DNA of 64,000 nucleotides from Haloarcula pelagica (lineage in GTDB: Archaea > Halobacteriota > Halobacteria > Halobacteriales > Haloarculaceae): assembly GCF_030127105.1 (NCBI RefSeq), contig NZ_CP126161.1:124001-188000 (forward strand), written 5' to 3'. The notes beneath the pieces are model-generated. The model made no database searches. It was not told the DNA's origin and saw only the letters and a list, made by a program, of their open reading frames with translations. The first letter of the stretch is position 1, and each line of letters opens with the position of its first letter. The translations under genes and the position numbers were made by a program. Of the stretch, positions 26,247 to 34,535 are shown piece by piece.

Positions 26247-26992
26247 ATCCGTCCGATCAGCGCCCGGCCACCGAGGCCGGAGAGAACGGCGCCGCGAAGA
26301 CTGACCGGCCCGTAGTGTTGTTCGACATGGACGGTGTCTTCCTCGAAGGCCGCGGGACCGACGACGCCGTCCACGAACGGGCGCTCGACGACGCCCTCGC
26401 CGAGCGCGGGCTCGATGTCGACCCGGACATCCGCGCGCTGCTGTCGGGCCACGAGTACGACACCGACTTCGCGCTGGGCTGTCGGCGACTCGGCGTCGAT
26501 CCCGTCGCGCTCTACGAACGTCGAGAGCGCTACAGCACACAGCGTGCGATCGACAGCCTCGACGCGGGGAGTCGCACGCCGTACGACGACGTGGAGGTCC
26601 TGACCGATCTCGCGGACCAATACCCTCTCGGTGTCGTCAGCAACAACTACGACGATGTGGTTCGGTTCGTCGTCGACCGTTACGGGATCGACGTGTTCGA
26701 CCACGTCCGCGGTCGGGCGACCGGCGTCACCGGGTTCTACCGGCGCAAGCCCGACCCCCACTATCTGCTCGACGCGATGGACGCCCTCGACGGCAGCGGC
26801 GGCATCTACGTCGGCGACCGCGGGACGGACGTGCTCGCGGCGACCCGTGCCGGGCTCGACGCAGCGTTCGTCACCCGACCACACAACGAGGGTGCCGAGC
26901 TCCCGGTTTCGCCGGCCATCGAGGCCGATTCACTCACCGACCTCGTCGACAAACTCCTCGACGACTGGGACCCGCCCGCCAGAGATCGGTGA
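26243..26992 (+). CDS. HAD-superfamily phosphatase at the end of the phn operon
   Basis: A 249-residue HAD hydrolase. Motif I DMDGVF (nucleophile Asp), motif II VVSNNY, motif III Lys in RRKPDPHY, and motif IV YVGDRGTDVLAA are all present. The helical cap between motifs I and II places it in subclass I. The GTG start overlaps the second phnE by four bases, so it is almost certainly co-translated. It may dephosphorylate an imported phosphorus compound or its product, or be a phosphonatase-like enzyme; the active-site Lys of true phosphonoacetaldehyde hydrolase could not be identified by eye. Confidence 0.85.
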   Translation: MNPSDQRPATEAGENGAAKTDRPVVLFDMDGVFLEGRGTDDAVHERALDDALAERGLDVDPDIRALLSGHEYDTDFALGCRRLGVDPVALYERRERYSTQRAIDSLDAGSRTPYDDVEVLTDLADQYPLGVVSNNYDDVVRFVVDRYGIDVFDHVRGRATGVTGFYRRKPDPHYLLDAMDALDGSGGIYVGDRGTDVLAATRAGLDAAFVTRPHNEGAELPVSPAIEADSLTDLVDKLLDDWDPPARDR

Positions 26993-26998
26993 CCCGCT

Positions 26999-27034
26999 CA
27001 CGACCGCGGCACGGATCGGCTCGCCGCGGTCGTG
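26999..27034. terminator. Strong hairpin between convergent genes
   Basis: CACGACCGCGGC (26999-27010) and GCCGCGGTCGTG (27023-27034) form a perfect 12-base stem with a 12-base loop. It sits between the stops of the HAD gene and the transducer gene, so it could stop transcription from both sides. No T-run follows directly, as is usual in haloarchaea. Confidence 0.5.
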
Positions 27035-27083
27035 GTCGATCGGGCCGGCCGACGGCGAAACCGCGCTCGTCGGCCCAGCGGTC

Positions 27084-29003
27084 TCAGTTGTTGTCGTCGT
27101 TCTCGGCGAGTCCCTGCGACGGGCCACCGGAGAAGACGAACTCGTGTTCGGCTTCCGTCTCGAAGCGACCGAGGATGTCCCCGAGCGGCTGGGCGTAGCG
27201 TTTCAGCTGTTCGGCCCGCGAGGAGACCTCGTTGAGTTCGGCGGCCTGTTCCTCGGCCGCGCCCGCGACGGTTTCGGATTCCGCCATCATCTCCTGACTG
27301 GTGTCGGCGGCGTCCTGGAGCGTCGTCGCGACGGTGCGGAACTGATCGAGCGAGTCCTGGATGTCGACATCCGGATTCGACGCCTGGAGCTGTTCGAGCG
27401 AGGTGACCAGTTCGTCTAGGTCCTCCGAGAGGTCCCGGAGCCGTTCTTTCTGGTCGTAGGCGTCGTCGGAGACCTTCTGGATCGACTCGGCCACCTGCTC
27501 GGAGGCTTCACGCACGGACTCGGAACTGGTCAGCACAACGTCACCGGACTCCGCGACTTCCCCGGCGAAGCTGTTGAGCTGGCCGACGGTCTTCTCGAGT
27601 TCGTTGATCATGCCGTTGAACTCGCTCGCGATGCGGTCCATGGACTCGTTCTCGCCGTCGGTCTCCATGCGCTTCGTGAGGTTGCCACCGGCTGCGGCCT
27701 CCATCACGTCGGAGAACTCCTCGGCTTTCTCCTGGAGGTAGTTGTTCATCTCCATGGCCTCGGCTCGGGAGACTTCCGCCTCCTTGCGGGCGCTCTCGGC
27801 CTCGGCGATCTGTTGTTGCAGGGCGTCACGCATCTCCGCGAAGCCGTTGTACAGTTCGCCGATGTTGTCGATCCGGCTGGTTGCGATATCGACATCCAGG
27901 TTGCCCTGGCGCATCTCCTCGGTCTTGCGAGTCAGGCGGTCGATGGAGGTGGCGGTGTTGTACCCGAGCGCGGCGCCGACACCACCGATGACCAGCACCA
28001 TGAGTCCGGTCCCGATGAACCCGTAGAGACGGACGTTCTCGACGAAACCGAAGACCGCCGAGTACGGGGCGTGGACGAGGACGATCCAGTCGGTCCCCTC
28101 GATCGGCGCGAAGCCGACCGTGTACTGCTCGGAGATGACGTTACTGTTCCCGGCCATCGACCGGATGACGCCGGCCGACTGCGTCGACCCACGCAGTGAT
28201 TCGGCCGCCTGGATCGGCTGGAGGACCTGTTCGCTGTTCCCGTAGGTCGTGAGTGTCGCCTGCCCGCTGCCGGTCTCGGACCCGCTGAGCTCGTCGATCA
28301 TGACGACGTTCGACGCGTTGACGACCTGCGTGAATCCGCCGTCGGCCCGGTCGGCACCCTGCAACGAGCCGGCGATCCTGTCGGTCGAGTACTCGATGAC
28401 GATAAACCGGTTCTGCGAGGCGTCGACCTGGCTCATGAACCCGACGACCGGGCCGTCTTGGGACTGGTAGACGCTCGACATCTGCACCTCGCCGGCCCGG
28501 CTGAACGTGGTCTCGTCGGTCCAGGCACGGCCCGCGTCCTGGACGCTCGTCCCGGCGCTGAGGGCGGTGCTCGCGATGATCGTCGTTCCGGCTGGGCTCC
28601 GTTCGAGGACGTGGATGTGTTCGACATCGGCGGAGAGTCCCGCCCGCTGATTCTGGAGTTCCGTCTCCAGTTCCGCCGTGTCGTCGGAGGTCCAGACGTT
28701 ACTCGAGGAGATGAACTGCGCCGACAGTTCGTTGCGCTCGACCCAGCGCTGGATGATGTCGCTCTCCTGTGCTGCGAGCCCCTCGTACTCGTCTGTCACC
28801 TGCGTCTGGGTGTAGTTCTGGATCTCCTGGGTCGCGAAGATGCCGACGGCGCCGACAGAGAGCGCCATGACGACGAGAACGATGCTGAACTTGAGCGCGA
28901 AATTCTTCCGGATGAAATCCGGGACGACCGTCCCGAGGAGCCCTGCACTCGGTCCGTCTTCAGAAGCTGTGCCGCCTGACTGTGGTTGTTCCTGCGAACT
29001 CAT
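27084..29003 (-). CDS. Transducer-like receptor: Cache sensor, two HAMP domains, shortened signalling coil
   Basis: A 639-residue membrane receptor. Order: helix near 36-58 (FSIVLVVMALSVGAVGIFA), an extracellular Cache-like sensor of about 260 residues, a helix near 322-345 (LYGFIGTGLMVLVIGGVGAALGY), HAMP 1, linker coil, HAMP 2 (EEFSDVMEAAAGGNLTKRMETDG), then methyl-accepting-type coiled coil (EVAESGDVVLTSSESVREASEQVAESIQKVSDDAYDQKERL ... VAGAAEEQAAELNEVSSRAEQLKR). The conserved CheA/CheW-binding hairpin tip (normally [21 protein letters not shown]...) is missing, replaced by a short unrelated stretch. It follows a binding-protein gene with a 2-base gap and may sense ligand through it. Likely a chemosensory or signalling relay, perhaps not coupled to CheA. 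Confidence 0.8.
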   Translation of the reverse strand: MSSQEQPQSGGTASEDGPSAGLLGTVVPDFIRKNFALKFSIVLVVMALSVGAVGIFATQEIQNYTQTQVTDEYEGLAAQESDIIQRWVERNELSAQFISSSNVWTSDDTAELETELQNQRAGLSADVEHIHVLERSPAGTTIIASTALSAGTSVQDAGRAWTDETTFSRAGEVQMSSVYQSQDGPVVGFMSQVDASQNRFIVIEYSTDRIAGSLQGADRADGGFTQVVNASNVVMIDELSGSETGSGQATLTTYGNSEQVLQPIQAAESLRGSTQSAGVIRSMAGNSNVISEQYTVGFAPIEGTDWIVLVHAPYSAVFGFVENVRLYGFIGTGLMVLVIGGVGAALGYNTATSIDRLTRKTEEMRQGNLDVDIATSRIDNIGELYNGFAEMRDALQQQIAEAESARKEAEVSRAEAMEMNNYLQEKAEEFSDVMEAAAGGNLTKRMETDGENESMDRIASEFNGMINELEKTVGQLNSFAGEVAESGDVVLTSSESVREASEQVAESIQKVSDDAYDQKERLRDLSEDLDELVTSLEQLQASNPDVDIQDSLDQFRTVATTLQDAADTSQEMMAESETVAGAAEEQAAELNEVSSRAEQLKRYAQPLGDILGRFETEAEHEFVFSGGPSQGLAENDDNN

Positions 29004-29005
29004 TG

Positions 29006-30358
29006 TTAACTACCTCCCAGCGAGCAATTGCTCGCCGGCTCTTCCTGACACGAATACTCCACGTCGCGTGTCGTCTTGACCAGATCGAAGTACCGGCCGA
29101 AGTCCTGCTGGCTCTCGGGCCGTCCACGGACGATCGGAACCGGCCGGATCGACTGGTGATCACACTCCCGCATCGTCTGTGCGCCGACACCGGCACCGTA
29201 CTGAGCCCCCTCAAGCGTACTGATGACTCGGTTCGGGTTGAACGTGCCAGCCCGGGCGACCGCGCTCGCGTACAACAGCGTCTGTGTGTAGGCGACGTGG
29301 GCCGGCCCCGACGGGACCGACGAACTCGACGACGCGGTGCCGCCCTGGTACTCCTCGGCGAACGCTGACCGGAACGTGTTCGACAGCGGCGTATCGATCG
29401 ACGGGTCCCAGGCCGCCGTCCCGAGCACGTTCTCGATAGCTCCGCCGGCGGTCTGTGCGACGGCGCGGGTGTACAGCGGGACGACGATGTTCTCGTCGGG
29501 GAACGCCTCACGGAAGGTCCGGAGGGCGTTCGCCGCGTCCAGACCGCGGAGGTTGAGGATCAGTACGTCCTCCGAGGCGTTCTCGATGTCCGGGACGTAC
29601 TGGGAGAAATCACGCGTCCCCACCTGTGCGACCAGACTCCCGGTGAACCGCCAGCCCGCCTCCCTGAGCGTCTCGGCGAACAGTTGCCGCTGTGCGTTCC
29701 CCCAGTCGTCCTGGGAGTAGATCTGGAAGAACTCCGTGTCCTCGCCGTACTCGTCGAGGAGGACCGGCGTCAGCGCCCGCGTCGTCATCGTGGAGTTGAA
29801 CATCTCCCGGAACGTGAACCGGTTGCAGTTCTGGCCGGTGAGGCTGTCGATCTGTGACATCGTCGCCATGTAGACGACTTCGGCGTCACCGGCGACCCGT
29901 TGGTGTTCCAGGGCCGTATCGCTCGTCGACCCCCCAGAGAGCATGATCACGTCCTGGTTGTTGACCATCGACTCCGCCGAGAGGCGGGCGGATTCGGGAT
30001 CGCTCTCGGTGTCACCGACGACGAAGTCGACGGTCTTTCCCAGGAGTCCGTCACCGCTGAGACTGCTGAAGATACTCTGTCCGACCCAGCCACCGCCGTT
30101 GTTGATGTGTTTGACGGCGAGTTCGTGGCCGCGGAGTTCCTCCTCCCCCGCGGTCGAGAACGGCCCGGACTGTGCGACGTTGAATCCGAACGTGACGGTG
30201 TCGCCGGTTACGGGGTAGTTACCGATCTGCTCGCCGGTTGGGGTGCCGTTACCACCACCGCCACAACCGGCCAGACCAACGACACCGGCTGCCCCCGCGG
30301 TTCTGAGAATCGACCGACGTGAGACACCGGACTCACGGCGCACTGACCTACGTCCCAT
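29006..30358 (-). CDS. Leu/Ile/Val-type periplasmic-binding lipoprotein paired with the transducer
   Basis: A 450-residue Tat lipoprotein. Twin-Arg SRRSILRTAGAAG precedes the lipobox GLAGC. The mature part is a type 1 periplasmic-binding fold of the LivK/amide family (TVTFGFNVAQSGPFSTAGEEELRGHELAVKHINN, VDFVVGDTESDPESARLSAESMV). The ATG at 30356-30358 places the twin Arg in the normal position; an ATG 27 bases upstream is also in frame. No ABC permease or ATPase lies beside it. Its gene instead precedes the transducer by 2 bases, as in haloarchaeal BasB/BasT-type pairs. The ligand is unknown. Confidence 0.85.
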   Translation of the reverse strand: MGRRSVRRESGVSRRSILRTAGAAGVVGLAGCGGGGNGTPTGEQIGNYPVTGDTVTFGFNVAQSGPFSTAGEEELRGHELAVKHINNGGGWVGQSIFSSLSGDGLLGKTVDFVVGDTESDPESARLSAESMVNNQDVIMLSGGSTSDTALEHQRVAGDAEVVYMATMSQIDSLTGQNCNRFTFREMFNSTMTTRALTPVLLDEYGEDTEFFQIYSQDDWGNAQRQLFAETLREAGWRFTGSLVAQVGTRDFSQYVPDIENASEDVLILNLRGLDAANALRTFREAFPDENIVVPLYTRAVAQTAGGAIENVLGTAAWDPSIDTPLSNTFRSAFAEEYQGGTASSSSSVPSGPAHVAYTQTLLYASAVARAGTFNPNRVISTLEGAQYGAGVGAQTMRECDHQSIRPVPIVRGRPESQQDFGRYFDLVKTTRDVEYSCQEEPASNCSLGGS

Positions 30359-30504
30359 AGGTTTGTGTGATATATTCGAGTACAAAAGCTTTTGGAGCGT
30401 ATCGGGCGATCAGTGGACGAACGTAAACAGTGACTACCCGGCGGTAACCGGGGCCTACCGGGCGGTATCTGACGGCGGGTGGCCGTCTCAGTGTTTCTCC
30501 GGGA

Positions 30505-30510
30505 TTTATA
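30505..30510 (+). promoter_or_regulatory. TATA-like box of kdgK
   Basis: TTTATA at 30505-30510 is 25 bases upstream of the kdgK ATG at 30535, which predicts a leaderless transcript. The binding-protein gene starts on the other strand, 177 bases to the left. Confidence 0.5.
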
Positions 30511-30534
30511 CCCACCCCAGTTCCACTGTGCGGT

Positions 30535-31491
30535 ATGACAGATCTCGTAACGTTCGGCGAGACGATGCTCAGGCTATCGCCCCCCGACCAGGAGCGACTG
30601 GAGACGGCAGACCAGTACGATGTCCACGTCGCGGGCGCGGAATCGAACGTCGCTGTCGCGGCACAACGGCTCGGTCTCGACGCGGCGTGGCTCTCGAAGC
30701 TTCCGGACTCGCCGGTCGGACGCCGCGTCACCGGAGAGCTTCGCCGCCACGATGTCGCGATCGAGGTCTGCTGGGACGACGAAGACGGGCGCCAGGGGAC
30801 CTACTATCTGGAACAGGGCGATGTCCCGCGGGGCAACGAGGTCATCTACGACCGTGCGGACGCGAGTGTGACGACACTCCGAACGGAGGAAGTCCCCGAG
30901 GGACTCGTCGAAGACGCCGGCGCCGTCCACACGTCCGGGATCACTCCGGCCCTCTCTGAGACGCTCGAAGCGACCACCGCGGACCTGCTCTCGCGGGCGA
31001 ACGACGCCGGGACGACGACGTGTTTCGACATGAACTACCGTTCGAAGCTCTGGAGTCCGAGCGAGGCCAAGGCCGTCGTCACCGAGTTGTTCCCCGACAT
31101 AGACGTGTTGGTCGTCGCCCATCGCGACGCCGAACAGGTGCTCGAACGGGCGGGAGACGCCACCGAAGTCGCCGCGTCGCTGACCGACGACTACGACTTC
31201 GACGTGACTGTCGTCACCCGGGGCGCGGAGGGCGTCGTCGCCGCCACCGCCGACGAACAGTTCGCCCAGGACCCCTTCGAGGCGAGCGACGCGCACCCGG
31301 TCGGCTCCGGGGACTCCTTCGTCGGTGGCTTCCTCTCGCAGTACCTCACGAACGGGTCGGTCGCGGACGGCCTGGAGTGGGGGGCCGCGACCGCCGCGTT
31401 GAAGCGGTCCGTCCCCGGCGACATCGCGGTCGTCTCCCCCGGCGAGATCCGGGAGCTCATCCAGGGCGAGACCGCGGAGATCAGCCGGTGA
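30535..31491 (+). CDS. kdgK: 2-keto-3-deoxygluconate kinase (PfkB family)
   Basis: A 318-residue sugar kinase. PfkB signatures: N-terminal VHVAGAESNVAVAAQRLG (GGxxxN-like) and C-terminal GSGDSFVGGFLSQYL with the catalytic Asp. LWSPSEAK is a typical haloarchaeal KDG kinase segment. It phosphorylates 2-keto-3-deoxygluconate (and likely the galactonate form) in the semi-phosphorylative Entner-Doudoroff pathway used by haloarchaea. Its product is cleaved to pyruvate and glyceraldehyde-3-phosphate, so the downstream pyruvate kinase gene is a metabolic neighbour. 118 bases separate the two. Confidence 0.92.
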   Translation: MTDLVTFGETMLRLSPPDQERLETADQYDVHVAGAESNVAVAAQRLGLDAAWLSKLPDSPVGRRVTGELRRHDVAIEVCWDDEDGRQGTYYLEQGDVPRGNEVIYDRADASVTTLRTEEVPEGLVEDAGAVHTSGITPALSETLEATTADLLSRANDAGTTTCFDMNYRSKLWSPSEAKAVVTELFPDIDVLVVAHRDAEQVLERAGDATEVAASLTDDYDFDVTVVTRGAEGVVAATADEQFAQDPFEASDAHPVGSGDSFVGGFLSQYLTNGSVADGLEWGAATAALKRSVPGDIAVVSPGEIRELIQGETAEISR

Positions 31492-31530
31492 TCGTCGGCC
31501 CCGTCGGTGAGTTTCGCGCATCCGACAACC

Positions 31531-31538
31531 TTCTTATC
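31531..31538 (+). promoter_or_regulatory. Candidate promoter of pyruvate kinase leader ORF
   Basis: TTCTTATC at 31531-31538 lies about 26 bases ahead of an ATG at 31561, where transcription would start. The spacing fits a leaderless leader ORF rather than the pyk gene itself (ATG 31610). Confidence 0.4.
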
Positions 31539-31560
31539 CCCGGCCGCGGTAACCTCCGCT

Positions 31561-31617
31561 ATGACCGTCCGATGTCTGCGTGCTGTAGCTGAGACGGAGG
31601 CTCACGCTGATGCGTAG
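31561..31617 (+). CDS. Candidate 18-residue leader peptide overlapping pyk start
   Basis: ATG 31561 opens MTVRCLRAVAETEAHADA and stops at TAG 31615-31617, six bases past the pyk start codon. It contains the pyk Shine-Dalgarno sequence (GGAGG 31596-31600, nine bases before the pyk ATG). Translation of the leader could couple to, or compete with, pyk initiation. There is no conservation evidence, so I give moderate odds. Confidence 0.35.
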   Translation: MTVRCLRAVAETEAHADA

Positions 31618-33373
31618 TGCGAAGATCGTCTGTACGCTGGGACCGGCGAGCGAGTCGACCGACCAGATCGCCTCGCTCGCACGAGCGGGGATGTCAGTCG
31701 CCCGCCTGAACGCCAGCCACGGCTCCGCGGAGCACCGTCGGGAGATGATCGACCGGATCCGTGCGGCCGACAGTCGCGTCGACACGCCGATCGCGGCGAT
31801 GCTCGACATGCCGGGCCCGGAGGTCCGGACCGCACCGATCAGCGAGCCGATCGAGTTGACAACGGGATCGACCGTCGAGTTCGTCGTCGACGACGACGCG
31901 ACACCCCAGCGTGTCGGGCTCTCGAAGTCGATCACGGCCGTCGAACCCGGCGACAGGGTGTTGCTCGACGACGGTCGCATCGAGACGACCGTCGAGCGCA
32001 TCGAGGGCGACACTGTCACCGCCTCCGTCGAGAGCGGCGGCAAGCTCGGTGCCCGGAAAGGGGTCAACGTCCCGGGTGTCGAGCTGGGCCTGCCGACGAT
32101 CACGGAGAACGACGAGCGGGAACTGGACGTGGCCGCGGAGAAGGAACCCGACTTCGTGGCCGCGTCGTTCGTGCGCACCGGCGAGGACATCTACGAGATC
32201 AACCGTGCGCTGGAGGACCGTGGCGTCGACATCCCGATCATCGCCAAGATCGAGCGGGCCGGCGCAGTCGAGAACCTCGATTCGATCATCGACGCCGCCT
32301 ACGGCGTGATGGTCGCCCGGGGCGACCTCGGCGTCGAATGCCCCCTCGAAGATGTCCCGATCATCCAGAAACGGATCATCCGGAAGTGCCACCAGGCGGG
32401 CGTCCCGGTCATCACCGCGACGGAGATGCTCGACTCGATGATCCACTCGCGGCGGCCGACCCGTGCGGAGGCCTCCGACGTGGCAAACGCCGTACTGGAC
32501 GGCACCGACGCAGTGATGCTCTCGGGCGAGACGGCCATCGGCGACCACCCGAGGCGCGTCGTCGAAACGATGGACCGCATCGTCTGTGATGTCGAAGCGA
32601 GCGAGGAGTACGCCGAGTCCCGGGAACAGCGTGTCCCGGCGGCCGGCGAGACGCGGACCGACGCACTGGCGCGCTCGGCGCGCTTCCTCGCCCGGGACAT
32701 CGGTGCGTCGGCGGTCGTCGCCGCCTCCGAATCCGGATACACGGCCCTGAAATCGGCGAAGTATCGGCCGTCGATCCCGATCGTCGCGTCGACCCCCAAC
32801 GAGCGTGTCAAACGCAGGCTCGCGCTCTCGTGGGGGATCACGCCAGTCCTCACGGAGTACACGACCGAGGGCGCGGACGCGATCATCCAGAGTGCGGCCC
32901 AGGCGGCGCTGGACACGAACGCCGCCGAGGGCGGGGACACCGTCGTCGTCCTCTCAGGGATGATGACGGAGCTAGAGGGGCTCAACACGGCCAACATGCT
33001 GAAGGTCCACGTCGCCGCCGAGACCGTCGCGAGCGGCCGGTCCGTCGTCGACGGCGTCACGACCGGGCGAGTCTACCGGACCGACGACGGGAACATCGAA
33101 CACATGCCAGACGGCGCGATCGTCTGTGTCCCGAACGACTTCGAGGGCGAGTTCGTCGGCGAGACGGAACGGATCGGCGGGATCGTCGACGGGAACCCGG
33201 GGATGACGAGTTACGCGGCAATCGTCGCACGCGAACTCGACATCCCGATGATCGCGGACGCGACCCTCCCCGACAGCGTCGAGGACGGCTCGACGGTCAC
33301 GCTCGACGCCGAGCGGGGGGTCGTCTACGAACAGCCCGTCGACCGTGAGGACATCGCGGACCGGCGGTCCTGA
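31610..33373 (+). CDS. pyk: Pyruvate kinase with C-terminal PEP-utilising-like domain
   Basis: A 587-residue enzyme making pyruvate and ATP from phosphoenolpyruvate and ADP. N-terminal KIVCTLGPASES, the Lys/Glu active site IIAKIERAGAVENLD, MVARGDLGVE and ITATEMLDSMIHSRRPTRAEASDVANAVLDGTDAVMLSGETA are intact. Allosteric C-domain follows. About residues 480-575 form an extra PEP-utilising mobile domain (DGVTTGRVYR, GGIVDGNPGMTSYAAIVARELDIPMI), in which the phospho-carrier His is replaced by Tyr. So the domain is probably a regulatory or structural swivel without phosphotransfer. The ATG at 31610 has a good Shine-Dalgarno nine bases away. Confidence 0.96.
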   Translation: MRSAKIVCTLGPASESTDQIASLARAGMSVARLNASHGSAEHRREMIDRIRAADSRVDTPIAAMLDMPGPEVRTAPISEPIELTTGSTVEFVVDDDATPQRVGLSKSITAVEPGDRVLLDDGRIETTVERIEGDTVTASVESGGKLGARKGVNVPGVELGLPTITENDERELDVAAEKEPDFVAASFVRTGEDIYEINRALEDRGVDIPIIAKIERAGAVENLDSIIDAAYGVMVARGDLGVECPLEDVPIIQKRIIRKCHQAGVPVITATEMLDSMIHSRRPTRAEASDVANAVLDGTDAVMLSGETAIGDHPRRVVETMDRIVCDVEASEEYAESREQRVPAAGETRTDALARSARFLARDIGASAVVAASESGYTALKSAKYRPSIPIVASTPNERVKRRLALSWGITPVLTEYTTEGADAIIQSAAQAALDTNAAEGGDTVVVLSGMMTELEGLNTANMLKVHVAAETVASGRSVVDGVTTGRVYRTDDGNIEHMPDGAIVCVPNDFEGEFVGETERIGGIVDGNPGMTSYAAIVARELDIPMIADATLPDSVEDGSTVTLDAERGVVYEQPVDREDIADRRS

Positions 33374-33390
33374 GCGCGTAGAATCTGTGT

Positions 33391-33400
33391 AGTTAAGTAT
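33391..33400 (+). promoter_or_regulatory. TATA-like box of the glucokinase gene
   Basis: AGTTAAGTAT at 33391-33400 lies about 27 bases from the ATG at 33425 and predicts a leaderless or nearly leaderless mRNA. Pyruvate kinase ends 17 bases upstream of it, so glucokinase probably has its own promoter. Confidence 0.4.
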
Positions 33401-33424
33401 CGGAAGGGCGACGTTCCCACCAGC

Positions 33425-34396
33425 ATGGGCGCATACGCTGGGGTCGACCTCGGTGCGACACACATCCGGGCGTTGATCGGCGACGAGACCGGATCGAAGA
33501 TCGCGTCACACAAGCTCAAGACCCCGCGCGGTCCGAGCGGCATCGCCGTCACGGAGGCGGTGCTCGAAGCGCTGCGCGAGGCCTCTGATGCTGCCGGCAT
33601 CGTCCCCACCGACATCGTCGCGGCCGGTATCGGTTCCTTCGGCCCGATGGACCTGGCCGAAGGTGTTGTCACCAATCCCGCGAACCTCCCCGACACCATC
33701 GACCGGATCCCCCTGACCGGCCCGGTCGAGAACCTCATCGGGAGCGACCGGGTGTATCTCCACAACGACGCCATCGCGGGCGTCATCGGCGAACGCTACT
33801 ACTCCGACCGCAACCCCGACGACATGGTGTATCTCACGATCTCCTCGGGGATCGGTGCGGGCGTCGCCGTCGACGGCAACATCCTCTCGGGCTGGGACGG
33901 CAACGCCGGCGAGGTCGGCCACCTGACGATCGACCCCACCGGCTTCATGACCTGTGGCTGTGGACACGACGGCCACTGGGAGGCATACTGCTCGGGCGAG
34001 AACATCCCGCGGTACGCGACCCGACTCCACCGTGAGGACCCGGTCGAGACGGCACTCCCGATCGATCAAGAGGGCTTTACCGCCGCGGACGTGTTCGAGT
34101 ACGCCGGCGAGGACGAGTTCGCCGCCCACGTCCTCGACCAGGTCAACCACTGGAACACGATCGGCGTCGCCAACATCGTTCACTCGTACGCGCCGATCGT
34201 CGTCTACGTCGGCGGAGCCGTCGCGCTCAACAACCCGGAACTGGTCCTGGACCCGATCCGCGACCGCCTCGACGACATGGTCATGGCGAACATCCCCGAC
34301 ATCCAGTTGACGACACTGGGCGACGAGGTCGGCGTCCGGGGAGCGCTCGCGTCCGCGCTCACCGCCGGGACCGGCGATCCGAACCACACGGCGTAG
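33425..34396 (+). CDS. glk: ROK-family glucokinase
   Basis: A 323-residue ROK kinase. Phosphate loop YAGVDLGATHIRALIGDE, sugar-binding LHNDAIAGVIGERYY, TISSGIGAGVAVDG, and the ROK region GNAGEVGHLTIDP...CGCGHDGHWEAYCSG. The zinc site has C-G-C-G and then His instead of the third Cys, as I recall from haloarchaeal members. Likely reaction is glucose to glucose-6-phosphate, in the cytoplasm, feeding sugar metabolism. It lies downstream of pyk, apparently with its own promoter. Confidence 0.88.
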   Translation: MGAYAGVDLGATHIRALIGDETGSKIASHKLKTPRGPSGIAVTEAVLEALREASDAAGIVPTDIVAAGIGSFGPMDLAEGVVTNPANLPDTIDRIPLTGPVENLIGSDRVYLHNDAIAGVIGERYYSDRNPDDMVYLTISSGIGAGVAVDGNILSGWDGNAGEVGHLTIDPTGFMTCGCGHDGHWEAYCSGENIPRYATRLHREDPVETALPIDQEGFTAADVFEYAGEDEFAAHVLDQVNHWNTIGVANIVHSYAPIVVYVGGAVALNNPELVLDPIRDRLDDMVMANIPDIQLTTLGDEVGVRGALASALTAGTGDPNHTA

Positions 34397-34535
34397 CGCC
34401 GTCGGTTCCGCGGGCAAAACCGCCTTTGTCGCGCTGTTTCGGGTGTGTCTGTCGAGCGCCTGGTCTCCGGTGATCGCACCTTTCGGACCGGGCGATTCGA
34501 CTCGGCGTCAGGTGGAGACGGTGAGAGGGCGACCA

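Noticed and set aside
34397-34535. Possible origin repeats beside the Cdc6-like gene
   Set aside because: I looked for ORB-like repeats and long AT tracts and found none.
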